Source: an uncultured Prevotella sp. (GTDB taxonomy: Bacteria; Bacteroidota; Bacteroidia; Bacteroidales; Bacteroidaceae). From it: a DNA stretch of 10,982 nt. Positions 1 to 7,048 of this stretch are shown here, piece by piece; positions within the stretch are counted from its first letter, which is position 1, and every line of letters starts with the position of its first letter. A program made the position numbers and the translations under genes. The stretch covers positions 1-10,982 of the forward strand of contig URLI01000052.1 of assembly GCA_900548585.1 (NCBI GenBank), in the 5' to 3' direction. Below the pieces are notes generated by a model, which made no database searches, was not told where the DNA came from, and saw nothing but the letters and a program-made list of their open reading frames with translations.

Positions 1-82
1 CTACGCCTGCAAAAAAACAACAGCCAATCTGCTTGGGCAACCGACTACAATCAGTTCGGGCTCTAATGACCGATTTGGGTTA
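1..82 (+). repeat. Copy A of a dispersed TIR element, cut by the window edge
   Basis: This stretch is about 85% identical by eye to the reverse complement of 10511-10592, and it resembles 5127-5209 and 8730-8778. Shared blocks include CCTGCAAAAA, CAATCAGTTCGGGCTCTAATG and the end motif ATGACCGATTTGGGTTAA. The right terminal inverted repeat is at about 64-82. The left half would lie outside the window. No coding capacity is visible. Confidence 0.75.
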
Positions 83-118
83 AAAAGCCGTGCTGGAATC
101 ACTTCCCACACGGCTTTT
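83..118. terminator. Strong intrinsic terminator hairpin, possibly bidirectional
   Basis: AAAAGCCGTG at 83-92 pairs perfectly with CACGGCTTTT at 109-118. Inside, GGAA (95-98) pairs with TTCC (103-106) around the loop TCAC. The T-rich run TTTTCTTCTTT follows on the plus strand. The A-run on the left arm gives a U-run for minus-strand transcripts. The gene it serves is unknown and may lie left of the window. Confidence 0.7.
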
Positions 119-781
119 CTTCTTTACTACTTTTTCTTCTCTTGTAATTTTTCCAACCTTAATTTCTGACAAGTCCGTTTAGTAATGTGTTGTAGTACTG
201 TAAAATCATGAATCATACTGAAAAATAATCATCCGATAGCCAATTCAGTTTGCGTTTAGTTCGTTCTCCTCCATCGTCTTGTCATTGCTACATATTTTGT
301 CTAACTAATTTTCATTGTATATGGTATCTTGCCTGAAACGGCAGGGCATCTCCCTGATGCCATCGTGGCTTGTCATGCTTCGCACGTGTCTTCGTCAGGC
401 GTTGACTTGTTGTGGAGAACCTTGTTCAATTTATGTTCTTCCTTGTCAACCATGTCGATGAATTTCTCTATCTCGCAGTTCATCCTTTCGTATCCAGAGA
501 CAAACCATGTCCCTTGTTTGTTGTGTGTTGATTGAGGGTTTTCTTTCATCATATTATACATATATTGGTAGTGTTGGTCATCAAACTTCTGTTGGTGCAA
601 AGATGCGAAGATTTTGTCGCGTTCCGTGTCATGCTGCGGACAAAATATGTAACAACAAGGACTTTTTGACAACTTTGGAATGTAATCTTCTGGACAAAAT
701 AAAAATTAAAACACTGGTTGTCAGCACGTTTGCTTTTTTCTTGTGTTATAATGGGAAACGAAGTGATAATAAGAGAAATAT
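119..781. other. AT-rich spacer without a convincing gene
   Basis: No open frame here shows a recognisable family. The longest candidates are 373-672 (minus, 99 codons) and 549-896 (minus, 115 codons, running into the regulator's 3' end). Neither has a recognisable Bacteroidetes promoter. The peptide from 373-672 has a lysine/glutamate-rich C-terminal half that could form a helix, so a decayed gene cannot be excluded. Base composition is clearly more AT-rich than in the coding regions. Confidence 0.5.
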
Positions 782-817
782 AGTCTTTGGCGTTTTTTTC
801 AGTTGTTGTCAAAGACT
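782..817 (-). terminator. Candidate terminator downstream of the hybrid regulator
   Basis: AGTCTTTG at 782-789 and CAAAGACT at 810-817 form a perfect 8-bp stem around a 20-nt loop. Reading the minus strand, the hairpin begins about 70 nt after the regulator stop codon and is followed by the U-rich run ATATTTCTCTTATT. The long loop makes it a weaker candidate than the other terminators here. Confidence 0.4.
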
Positions 818-885
818 GCGTTGCTGATGCTTTTTGCAATGCATAAATGGTGATGGCCTGTTGCCGGTGATGCCGTCCAGCCTGG

Positions 886-3591
886 TCACTGAGCATTCTT
901 TTTCCTGTACTCCGTTGGGGTCATCCCTGTTGACTGCTTGAACACCTTCGAGAAGTAGGATGGGGAGTCGAAGCCGCACTGCATGTATATGTCCGTTATC
1001 GAGCTGTCGGTGTTCTTCAGCATCTGCTTTGCGAACAATATTCGGAACTCGCGGATATAGGTTGCGGTGTCAATGTTTGTCAGCGCCTTGACCTTGCGGT
1101 TCAGTTGTCTCTGGCTCGTGAACATCTTCTCCGCGACAAATGCCGACCCCAGTGCCGTGTCGCTCATGTTGGCCTGCAGTATCTGGTGCAGTTGCGACAT
1201 GAACTTCTGGTCGGCGGCCGTGGTGTCCACCTTCTCCACGGTGTCGTCGAGCAGCGCGTTTGAAAACTTCTCGCGCAGCAGTTTCCGCAGCTCGATCAGT
1301 TTCTCCACGCGCATGAGCAGTTCCTCGCTGTTGAAAGGCTTGGTGACGTATGCGTCGGCGCCCGCCTCGAAACCCTTTATCAGTTCCCGGTGCTCGCCGT
1401 GTGCCGACACGATTATGATTGGAACGTGGTTGAGCAGGGCGCACGAGCGCACGTTGCGGCACAGCTCGTAGCCGTCCATTTCCGGCATCATCAGGTCTGT
1501 GAGTATTATGTCAGGCACATATTCCATGGCCTTTGCCAGTGCGTCCCGTCCGTTTGGCGCATACATCACGCGGTGTTTCTCCAGCAGCAGCTCGCGCATG
1601 TAGCGTGCCACTTCGGCGTTGTCCTCGGCAATCAGCGCCAGTGGCTTGTCGCCGTCCTCCACGCTGTCGATGAGTTTTCCGTCCGGCCTCCCTGGTTCTT
1701 CCCTTTTCTCTTGCTTTGTGTCAGCCATCCCCGGCGCGAGCATTGCCGGTATCCACCTGGGCAGTTCCCGGTCTGAGTGCCTCAGTGGGATGGAGAACGT
1801 GAACAGTGTCCCTTTCCCAACGATGCTTTTCACCTCGATTGTGCCGTTCATTGACAGCACCATTTGCTGCGTCATCACCAGTTTCATTGCACCGCTGTCG
1901 TCGTCGCCGGCAATGCCTGCGGAGTTGTCTGGCTCGAAGATGTGCTGCAGTTTCTCCGGCGGTATGCCTGCTCCCGTGTCCGCAATGTTCGTCACGATCC
2001 AGCCGTTCTCCCTCCTCATCGTTATTATTATCCTACCTCCGCGTGGCGTTAGTTTTATCGAGTTGTAAATCAAGTTGCTGAATATTTTCCTCATGATGCC
2101 CGGCACGAAGTCCATTTCTATGTGCTGCTGCTTCGACTCGAACTCCAGGGTTATCAGTTTCCTTTCCGCGTGTGTGCGCAGGTTTTCCACCACCATCCGC
2201 GTGAGAGCCACTGCATCGCCGGACCGCCACACGTCGCTCTCGTCATTGCGGTACACTTTCGACAGGTCAATCAGTTGGTTCACGAGTTTCAGCATCGCAT
2301 CCGTCTGTTCCACGATTGCGTCATACCCTCTTGTCTTGTTGTCGTCGCTCTCGTCTTTTCTCATCATGCTTGCCTGTCCGCGTATCACCGTCAGCGGTGT
2401 CATGAACTCGTGCGTTATGTTCTTGAAGAAGTTCTGCCGTGTTTTGTTGAACCTGTTCAGCTCCTTCTGTTGTTTGGCGCGCAGCCGCGAGATGTAGAAC
2501 AGCACCCCGCATACCAGCAGCAGCAGCACGACGACGATGCCGCCTCCCCACAGCATTGCAAGCCTTTCCGTTAGTTCCGTGTCCTGCTTGTTTATCGTGT
2601 CCTGCTTCTGCGCCAGTTCGTACATTGCCGCATAGTTCTCCTTCAGCCTGTTGGTGTGTTCGTTGTGTATGCTGTCTTTCAGCGCGTAGGCTTTCTGCAA
2701 ATACTCCAGTGCGTCAGCCGGCCGCATTTCCTTGTCCAGCTCCGCAAGCCTCTCGCAGTTCAGTTGCATCAGGTACTTCACCCCTTTTTCCTCCGCCATC
2801 CTGAGGCTCTTGAGCAGTGCCATCCTTGCATCGCCTGGCCTGCCCATCTTTATATACAGGCTTCCCAGTTGCTTGTAGTTTATGCACTTTGAAATGTCCC
2901 CCGGTGTCATTGCCATCATTGCGTTGGAAGTCTTGTAGTTTGCCTCGGCCTTCCCGTAGTCGCCCATGCTGGCGTACACGTCTCCCATCTGCGATAGTCG
3001 CCTTGCCATTTTCAGCGAGTCGCCGGCCTCCCTGTCGATGTCGTATGCCTTCGCCGCAAACCCGAGAGCCTTCTCGTGTTCTCCGAGTTTGTTGTAAACC
3101 TCGCACGCGATGCCCAGGTGGGCAGACTCGCTCGGGTTGGTCCCGGATATGCGGTCCGCCTCGAGCGAGCGGTCTATGAATTTCCTCGCGTTCTCCACGT
3201 CCTGTATGGCAAGATACACGCCTGCCACGTTGTTGAAGTCGGAGCCCATCGCCTCGTAGTCCTTGTTGAGGCTGTCTATTTGCAGAGCCTTGAACCCCAT
3301 TGTCAAGGCTCTTTCCGTGTTGCTTGTCCTTGCGTTGCACACGCACAGGTGTGAGTAGCAGTCGCGTATGTTTGCGGTGTCGTTTTTCTCTATGTATATC
3401 GCGAGAGCCTTTTCCCCGAGTTTTTGCGCGTTTGCGAAGTCCCCCGAGTCAAGCGCCTCCTCCGCCGAATCGAGCAGCGCGTCGGCGTGGCTAATCTCCC
3501 CGCTCGCCACTTCCGCCTTGTTGCCTCCTCCGCCACAAGACACGGCGGTGAGCATGGCGGCTATATATAGAATGATGCAAGTGCGTTTCAT
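886..3591 (-). CDS. Hybrid two-component regulator: TPR sensor, histidine kinase, receiver, AraC-type HTH
   Basis: This 901-residue protein combines sensor, kinase, receiver and DNA-binding output, so it probably senses a periplasmic cue and controls transcription directly. The start at 3591 gives MKRTCIILYIAAMLTAVSC, a lipoprotein-like signal with Cys19; AGGAAAA lies about 10 nt upstream. A longer frame from 3687 would bury this signal. TPR-like helices fill about residues 30-325. A membrane segment lies at 348-367 and the phospho-acceptor His394 is in NITHEFMTPL. The ATPase N box has Asn510 and the G1 motif DTGAG starts at Asp538. In the receiver, Asp657, phospho-acceptor Asp699 (ILTDLMMPEMDG), Ser729 and Lys751 are visible. 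The AraC HTH occupies about 796-901. The sensor is TPR rather than the beta-propeller/Y_Y_Y type usual in Bacteroides HTCS proteins. The glycine-rich G2 loop is degenerate (AMKL at 568-571). It is the last gene of the TM2/DUF2752 cluster, 28 nt after DUF2752. The target is unknown. Confidence 0.9.
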   Translation of the reverse strand: MKRTCIILYIAAMLTAVSCGGGGNKAEVASGEISHADALLDSAEEALDSGDFANAQKLGEKALAIYIEKNDTANIRDCYSHLCVCNARTSNTERALTMGFKALQIDSLNKDYEAMGSDFNNVAGVYLAIQDVENARKFIDRSLEADRISGTNPSESAHLGIACEVYNKLGEHEKALGFAAKAYDIDREAGDSLKMARRLSQMGDVYASMGDYGKAEANYKTSNAMMAMTPGDISKCINYKQLGSLYIKMGRPGDARMALLKSLRMAEEKGVKYLMQLNCERLAELDKEMRPADALEYLQKAYALKDSIHNEHTNRLKENYAAMYELAQKQDTINKQDTELTERLAMLWGGGIVVVLLLLVCGVLFYISRLRAKQQKELNRFNKTRQNFFKNITHEFMTPLTVIRGQASMMRKDESDDNKTRGYDAIVEQTDAMLKLVNQLIDLSKVYRNDESDVWRSGDAVALTRMVVENLRTHAERKLITLEFESKQQHIEMDFVPGIMRKIFSNLIYNSIKLTPRGGRIIITMRRENGWIVTNIADTGAGIPPEKLQHIFEPDNSAGIAGDDDSGAMKLVMTQQMVLSMNGTIEVKSIVGKGTLFTFSIPLRHSDRELPRWIPAMLAPGMADTKQEKREEPGRPDGKLIDSVEDGDKPLALIAEDNAEVARYMRELLLEKHRVMYAPNGRDALAKAMEYVPDIILTDLMMPEMDGYELCRNVRSCALLNHVPIIIVSAHGEHRELIKGFEAGADAYVTKPFNSEELLMRVEKLIELRKLLREKFSNALLDDTVEKVDTTAADQKFMSQLHQILQANMSDTALGSAFVAEKMFTSQRQLNRKVKALTNIDTATYIREFRILFAKQMLKNTDSSITDIYMQCGFDSPSYFSKVFKQSTGMTPTEYRKKNAQ

Positions 3592-3619
3592 TGATGTTTG
3601 TTTTCCTGTGCCAACTGTC

Positions 3620-4051
3620 TCATGGCATTCCGCATGTGAAATGGTTGTACAAGTTAAGAGCCTCGGCGGCAATCTCGAATATGGCAAAAGGCAGCACGAA
3701 CCGCCACTGCCTCATATATTTGTCTACGGCGTCGATCATCCGCCGCTGCAGGTTGCGCCGCGTTGCAAGTCCCGCGATGCCGGCCAGCGGTAAGGCAATG
3801 TATGCCGGCGCCGCTAACACCACGTTGATGTTCATCCTCACGGCATCGGCAATCCGCCCGTGGGCAGCAAGGAGGAAAGCCCTTGTCAGCCCGCACGAGG
3901 GACACGGCAGGCCGAGCGTCAGTTTCGTCGGGCAAACGGTGACGGTGTTGCGGTATCCGCCCTCATCCCAGTTGACGGCGAGCCACACCAGCAGCGCAGC
4001 CCATGCGATGTTAAGCACCAGCTGACCTTTCCCGTTCTCCCTCGCCGTCAT
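3620..4051 (-). CDS. DUF2752 family membrane protein
   Basis: This small integral membrane protein has 143 residues. The family hallmark CPSCGLTRAF lies at residues 49-59, with Cys50 and Cys53. Further hydrophobic segments are at about 11-27, 74-96 and 116-135, so three membrane passes are likely. The biochemical role of DUF2752 is not established; the two-cysteine motif could bind metal or be redox active, which is inference. Its ATG overlaps the stop codon of the upstream TM2 gene (TGATG at 4053-4049), implying translational coupling. The regulator gene follows after 28 nt. No separate promoter is visible, so it is probably part of the operon from 4886. Confidence 0.85.
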   Translation of the reverse strand: MTARENGKGQLVLNIAWAALLVWLAVNWDEGGYRNTVTVCPTKLTLGLPCPSCGLTRAFLLAAHGRIADAVRMNINVVLAAPAYIALPLAGIAGLATRRNLQRRMIDAVDKYMRQWRFVLPFAIFEIAAEALNLYNHFTCGMP

Positions 4052-4431
4052 CAGATGAGCATCATCAGTTTTTCGGCATTCTTCTTCTTCGCGGCTCCCA
4101 TTATAAGGAAATAGTCCACGGCATACCCCAAGTAAAGCAATGACCCGATGCCAAGCGTAACCACGGATATGATGGGCAGCACCACGAGTCCCACAATAAG
4201 TTTGATTGCCCCGTTGGTGTTGTCGCCAATGTAGAACCTGTCTATGCCAAATCCACCCAATACAAGCGAGAGCACCAGCGCAACGACAGGGCTTTTGAGG
4301 TCCATCGACATCAGCACGGGCATCCTGCTGTCGTCGGCCGCCTCAAGCCTGTTGCTTATCAACGGTATCATTTCCATAGGCAGCTTATCCTGGTTTGACA
4401 CCATGAACAACTGTATTTTGTTCTGATCCAT
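4051..4431 (-). CDS. TM2 domain membrane protein (copy 1)
   Basis: A 126-residue protein with a soluble N-terminal stretch (1-45) followed by a TM2 domain. The signature GGFGIDRFYIGD at 59-70 links two hydrophobic segments, about 47-60 and 74-115, with a lysine-rich tail (AAKKKNAEK). TM2 proteins are small membrane proteins of generally unknown function. The start at 4431 has AGGGA 7-11 nt upstream on its strand. It is a tandem paralogue of the protein at 4548-4886: both begin MDxNxI and share N...LP.E...I...L..AD at matching positions and the domain at the same residues. It is translationally coupled to DUF2752 downstream. Confidence 0.88.
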   Translation of the reverse strand: MDQNKIQLFMVSNQDKLPMEMIPLISNRLEAADDSRMPVLMSMDLKSPVVALVLSLVLGGFGIDRFYIGDNTNGAIKLIVGLVVLPIISVVTLGIGSLLYLGYAVDYFLIMGAAKKKNAEKLMMLI

Positions 4432-4464
4432 ACTGTCCCTGATTTCTATTTTTTGTAGGAAAGA

Positions 4465-4508
4465 AAAGACTATCCGCAGCGTGATGTCACACGCTGCAAA
4501 TAGTCTTT
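4465..4508 (-). terminator. Hairpin between the two TM2 genes (terminator or attenuator)
   Basis: AAAGACTAT (4465-4473) pairs with ATAGTCTTT (4500-4508), and GCAGCGTG (4476-4483) pairs with CACGCTGC (4490-4497). A 2-nt internal mismatch separates the stems and the loop is 6 nt. On the minus strand it starts 39 nt after the first TM2 stop and is followed by TTCTTTCC. It could partly terminate transcription before the second TM2 gene, lowering expression of the downstream genes. Confidence 0.7.
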
Positions 4509-4547
4509 GTGATTAAGTTGTGGCAGTGGTTTTCCCCACCGTTGTTT

Positions 4548-4886
4548 TTAGCCGAGTATCTCCCTAACCTTGTTGTAGTTGTACTCCTTCGTCTTGTTAG
4601 CGATGCTGAACCAGTCGATTATTGTCCATATACCGCATCCTCCGCATGTGAGCAACTTTATGACACCCATCGTGGTGTCGCCCAGCATGAAGCGGTCAAC
4701 TCCGTAACTTCCGAGGAATATTGAGATGATCAGCATCATCGTCTTCCCTTTCAACTGCGTGGCGTTGAGGATGTTTGCCTTGTTGGGGTCTGCGTTTGCG
4801 AGTAATTCACGGATTTCGTTCAGCCTTTCCTCTGGGAGGTTCTCGCTGTTCAGTGCCAGGAACTGGTCAATTTGGTTTGCGTCCAT
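4548..4886 (-). CDS. TM2 domain membrane protein (copy 2, first gene of the operon)
   Basis: A 112-residue paralogue of the next gene. The N-terminal 45 residues are polar and acidic (MDANQIDQFLALNSENLPEE...). A hydrophobic segment at 48-60 runs into the TM2 signature GSYGVDRFMLGD (59-70), then a second hydrophobic segment with GGCGIWTIIDWF. The end is polar (KTKEYNYNKVREILG). Function is unknown. A near-consensus Bacteroidetes promoter lies at 4994-5024, giving a leader of about 100 nt. The sequence directly before the ATG is AT-rich with no Shine-Dalgarno, common in this phylum. The hairpin at 4465-4508 follows the gene. Confidence 0.87.
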   Translation of the reverse strand: MDANQIDQFLALNSENLPEERLNEIRELLANADPNKANILNATQLKGKTMMLIISIFLGSYGVDRFMLGDTTMGVIKLLTCGGCGIWTIIDWFSIANKTKEYNYNKVREILG

Positions 4887-4993
4887 AATATTTATTTTAA
4901 TAAGTTAATAACATCTAATGTGTTTCTAATTTAAGTTGGGATTTCAGAACGTTCTCCGCTGTCTGTGCGGAAGTGGCGCATAAAAATCTTCTG

Positions 4994-5024
4994 CAAAGAT
5001 ATATAATTTGTTTTATATTGCAAA
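4994..5024 (-). promoter_or_regulatory. Bacteroidetes-type promoter of the TM2/DUF2752/regulator operon
   Basis: On the minus strand the -33 box TTTG (5024-5021) is followed by 19 nt and the -7 box TATCTTTG (5001-4994), matching TTTG-N19-TAnnTTTG. Transcription should begin near 4987, about 100 nt before the first TM2 start at 4886. No comparable promoter was found between the genes downstream. Confidence 0.72.
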
Positions 5025-5082
5025 TGAATTGCGTGTTTTTTTTATGAAAAGTGATGAAAAAAATAAAAATCCGCTGAAAAAA

Positions 5083-5209
5083 CGGCTGCTTGTGCGTCGT
5101 TTTTTTTCTTGACGCGGGCCGCTGCGCGCCTGCAAAAAGCAACAACCAGCCAGTTCCCGGCAACCGACAACAGTCAGTACGTGTCCTGATAACTGGTTTG
5201 TGGCAAAGC
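5083..5209 (+). repeat. Copy B of the dispersed TIR element, left end missing or diverged
   Basis: The segment follows the same order of blocks as the complete copy at 10495-10703 (reverse complement): a T-run, TTGACG, a GC-rich stretch, CCTGCAAAAA, GGCAACCGAC, AGTCAGT, then the diverged end motif CTGATAACTGGTTTGTGGC. The left terminal repeat is not recognisable upstream of 5083. The palindromic array begins directly at its right end. Confidence 0.6.
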
Positions 5210-5292
5210 AAATTCGGCGTGTTTGCCGGGTAAATACGCCGTATTTGGTGAGCAAACACGCCGAATTTGGTGAGCAAACACGCCGAATTTGC
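5208..5292. repeat. Short palindromic repeat array, locus 1
   Basis: GCAAATTCGGCGTGTTTGC at 5208-5226 is the exact reverse complement of 5274-5292. A third copy in the latter orientation is at 5252-5269, and a self-palindromic relative AAATACGCCGTATTT is at 5232-5246. The right part is also a direct repeat of 22-nt period, exact from 5244 to 5291. RNA from either strand could fold into alternative hairpins. No reading frame of significance. Confidence 0.8.
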
Positions 5293-5367
5293 CCGGCGGA
5301 AGACGTGCGACGGCGAGCCGTCCGCAGGCATTCGGGATGCTGTCATGGCGTGGGACGCGCCTGCTCA

Positions 5368-5391
5368 CAGCGCGGCATTGCCGCCGTGCTG
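5368..5391 (-). terminator. GC-rich hairpin downstream of the permease gene
   Basis: CAGCGCGGC (5368-5376) can pair over 9 bp, including one G-U, with GCCGTGCTG (5383-5391) around a 6-nt loop. On the minus strand it lies just after the permease stop codon, but no U-run follows. The adjacent GCCCG/CGGGC inverted pair (5391-5402) touches the stop. A further GACGGC/GCCGTC inverted repeat is at 5309-5322. Confidence 0.3.
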
Positions 5392-5402
5392 CCCGTGCGG
5401 GC

Positions 5403-6635
5403 CTACTGTCTGAGCAGCCTGCGCGAGAAATATCGCACGGGATACCATACTGCGAGGAAGCTCACCACGAGTACCGTGACGAAAACTATTGCCACGTCGG
5501 TGGCATGTATGCTCACCGGGTAGGCGTCAACGATGAACATTCCGCTGCTGCTGCCCAGTTTCACTATGCCGAACGTGTGCTGCAGGAGGCACAGTGCCAG
5601 TCCGATAATTATACCGGCGGCGGCTCCCACGGCGGCAATGAGCCGTCCCTCGAGCAGGAAGATGCGCGTTATCTGCCGGTCGGTGGCGCCGAGGTTGCGC
5701 AGCGTCACCACGTCGTCGCGCTTGTCGATTATCAGCATCGAGAGCGACCCTATTATGTTGAAGCACGCCACGGCGAGGATGAACGTCAGGAAGATGTATG
5801 CCATGAGTTTCTCTATCATCATTATCCTGAACGTGTCCTCCTGCTGCTCGTAGCGGTCCAGCACCTTGTATCTGCCGCCCGCCACGGATTTTATCCTTTC
5901 CTTCACCCTGTCTGTTGGCACGCCGTCCTTCAGGCGCAGCTCGAGGTTGGTTATCATCCCGTACTGGCCGAACAGTTCCCGTGCGAATGATATTGGCACT
6001 ATGATGTAGTTCGCGTCATACTTTGCCTGCCTGACATAGAACACCACTCCCGGCGAGAGCAGCGAGTCCTCGACGAAGCCCTCCGTTGGGTTTGCCATGT
6101 CAAGCTGTCCCTCGCGTTTCGGCGCGAACACCTTGAGGTAGCCGTCCCACCGTGCCGACGTGCCGAGCGTCTCTGCCAGGCGCATCCCGATTATGCCATA
6201 CTGCAGGTTTGCTGCCTGCAGTGCGAACTCCCCGTCGCCATACAGGATGTCCTTTATTTCCGTGAGTTCAGCGAAGTTTTTCTCCACGCCCTTTATCCTC
6301 ACCATTGCCTGCCGTTCGCCATACACGGCGAGCGCGTTGTCCTCGACGCAGTCCATAGCCACCTCCACCTCCGGCATGCTCCTTATGCTGTCGAGCGCCG
6401 GGTCGTCTGCCGGCACGCTCTTCCCCGTCTCCGGGACCACCACGAGCTGCGGGTCCATGGTCGTGAAGAGCGACGCCACGAGGTCGTGGAAGCCGTTGAA
6501 CACGCTCAGCGTTATGATGAGCGCCATTGATGCCACGGCCACGCCTGCCATTGATATGAAGCTTATCACGTTGATGGCGTTGGTGCTTTTCTTTGAGAAG
6601 AGGTAGCGGCGGGCTATGTACAGTGGTAAGTTCAT
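5403..6635 (-). CDS. ABC transporter permease, FtsX / LolC-LolE type
   Basis: This 410-residue inner-membrane protein has the MacB/LolC/E layout: one N-terminal membrane helix (about 22-45), a large periplasmic domain (about 50-270), then three C-terminal helices (about 278-302, 325-352 and 378-400). The N-terminus has the family-like NLPLYIARRYLFSKKS and the loop KRDDVVTLRNLGATDRQI, the conserved cytoplasmic coupling region. LolC/E permeases, with the ATPase LolD, release lipoproteins from the inner membrane; that role is likely but not proven, since no ATPase or partner is adjacent. The start at 6635 overlaps the rbfA stop by 4 nt (ATGA), so the two are probably cotranscribed from the promoter at 6991-7021. 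Length is normal for the family. Confidence 0.88.
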   Translation of the reverse strand: MNLPLYIARRYLFSKKSTNAINVISFISMAGVAVASMALIITLSVFNGFHDLVASLFTTMDPQLVVVPETGKSVPADDPALDSIRSMPEVEVAMDCVEDNALAVYGERQAMVRIKGVEKNFAELTEIKDILYGDGEFALQAANLQYGIIGMRLAETLGTSARWDGYLKVFAPKREGQLDMANPTEGFVEDSLLSPGVVFYVRQAKYDANYIIVPISFARELFGQYGMITNLELRLKDGVPTDRVKERIKSVAGGRYKVLDRYEQQEDTFRIMMIEKLMAYIFLTFILAVACFNIIGSLSMLIIDKRDDVVTLRNLGATDRQITRIFLLEGRLIAAVGAAAGIIIGLALCLLQHTFGIVKLGSSSGMFIVDAYPVSIHATDVAIVFVTVLVVSFLAVWYPVRYFSRRLLRQ

Positions 6636-6967
6636 TTACCCAGAAGTTCGTCTATGTGTTCGATATAGTCGAGTGAGTCGTCTATGAAGAAGCGCAGCTC
6701 GGGGATTATGCGCATTTGGTTGCGCACGCGCGTGCCAAGCTCGTATCTTATCGTCTTGACGTTTGCGTTGATGTTCTTCATCAGTTCCTCTCCCTTGTCG
6801 CTCGGGAAGATGCTCAGGTATGCCGTGCAGATGCTCAGGTCCGGGCTGATTTTCACTCTTGTCACGCTGACCATTGTCCCGTGCATCATGCGCGTCTGGC
6901 TCTGGAAGATGAGGCTCAGTTCTTTCTGCAGAAGCCTTGCTATGCGGTTTTGTCTTGTTTCTTGCAT
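6632..6967 (-). CDS. rbfA: 30S ribosome-binding factor RbfA
   Basis: A 111-residue protein matching RbfA, the cold-shock-linked KH-fold factor that binds immature 30S subunits and assists 16S rRNA 5' end maturation. Visible features are the N-terminal helix RQNRIARLLQKELSLIFQ, the central VSVTRVKISPDLSICTAYLSIF strand region, and the end PELRFFIDDSLDYIEHIDELL typical of the family. The start at 6967 is chosen because the promoter -7 box at 6991-6998 lies inside the longer frame that begins at 7051. The bases before the ATG are purine-rich (AAGAAGAAAAAGAAA). It overlaps the permease gene by 4 nt. Confidence 0.93.
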   Translation of the reverse strand: MQETRQNRIARLLQKELSLIFQSQTRMMHGTMVSVTRVKISPDLSICTAYLSIFPSDKGEELMKNINANVKTIRYELGTRVRNQMRIIPELRFFIDDSLDYIEHIDELLGK

Positions 6968-6990
6968 TTTCTTTTTCTTCTTATATTGTG

Positions 6991-7021
6991 CAAAGATAGT
7001 TTTTTTCGCCGAGATGGCAAA
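6991..7021 (-). promoter_or_regulatory. Bacteroidetes-type promoter of rbfA and the permease
   Basis: On the minus strand TTTG (7021-7018), 19 nt, then TATCTTTG (6998-6991), a full match to TTTG-N19-TAnnTTTG. Transcription should start near 6984, about 17 nt before the rbfA ATG. The same -7 sequence occurs in the promoter at 4994. Confidence 0.75.
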
Positions 7022-7048
7022 ATAATACGCGTAAGTTTTTTTGCTCGC

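Noticed and set aside
373..672. Minus-strand frame of 99 codons with a lysine/glutamate-rich C-terminal half
   Set aside because: No family recognised, no promoter of the local type, and it overlaps other frames in an AT-rich spacer. Kept only as a possible decayed gene in the spacer description.
1070..3500. Long plus-strand frames opposite the regulator gene
   Set aside because: They are shadows caused by the GC-rich codon use of the minus-strand gene; the minus frame has intact domains.
3592..3687. Longer start for the hybrid regulator at 3687
   Set aside because: It would put the lipoprotein-type signal 32 residues inside the protein and run back over the end of the DUF2752 gene; the start at 3591 has a ribosome-binding-like AGGAAAA.
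5208..5292. CRISPR array
   Set aside because: Units occur in both orientations, spacing is only a few bases, and no spacer-like unique sequences or cas genes are present.
4915..5368. Frames on both strands with repeated FGVF/RRIC-like peptides
   Set aside because: They are translations of the palindromic array and repeat copy B; the apparent peptide repeats come from the DNA repeats.
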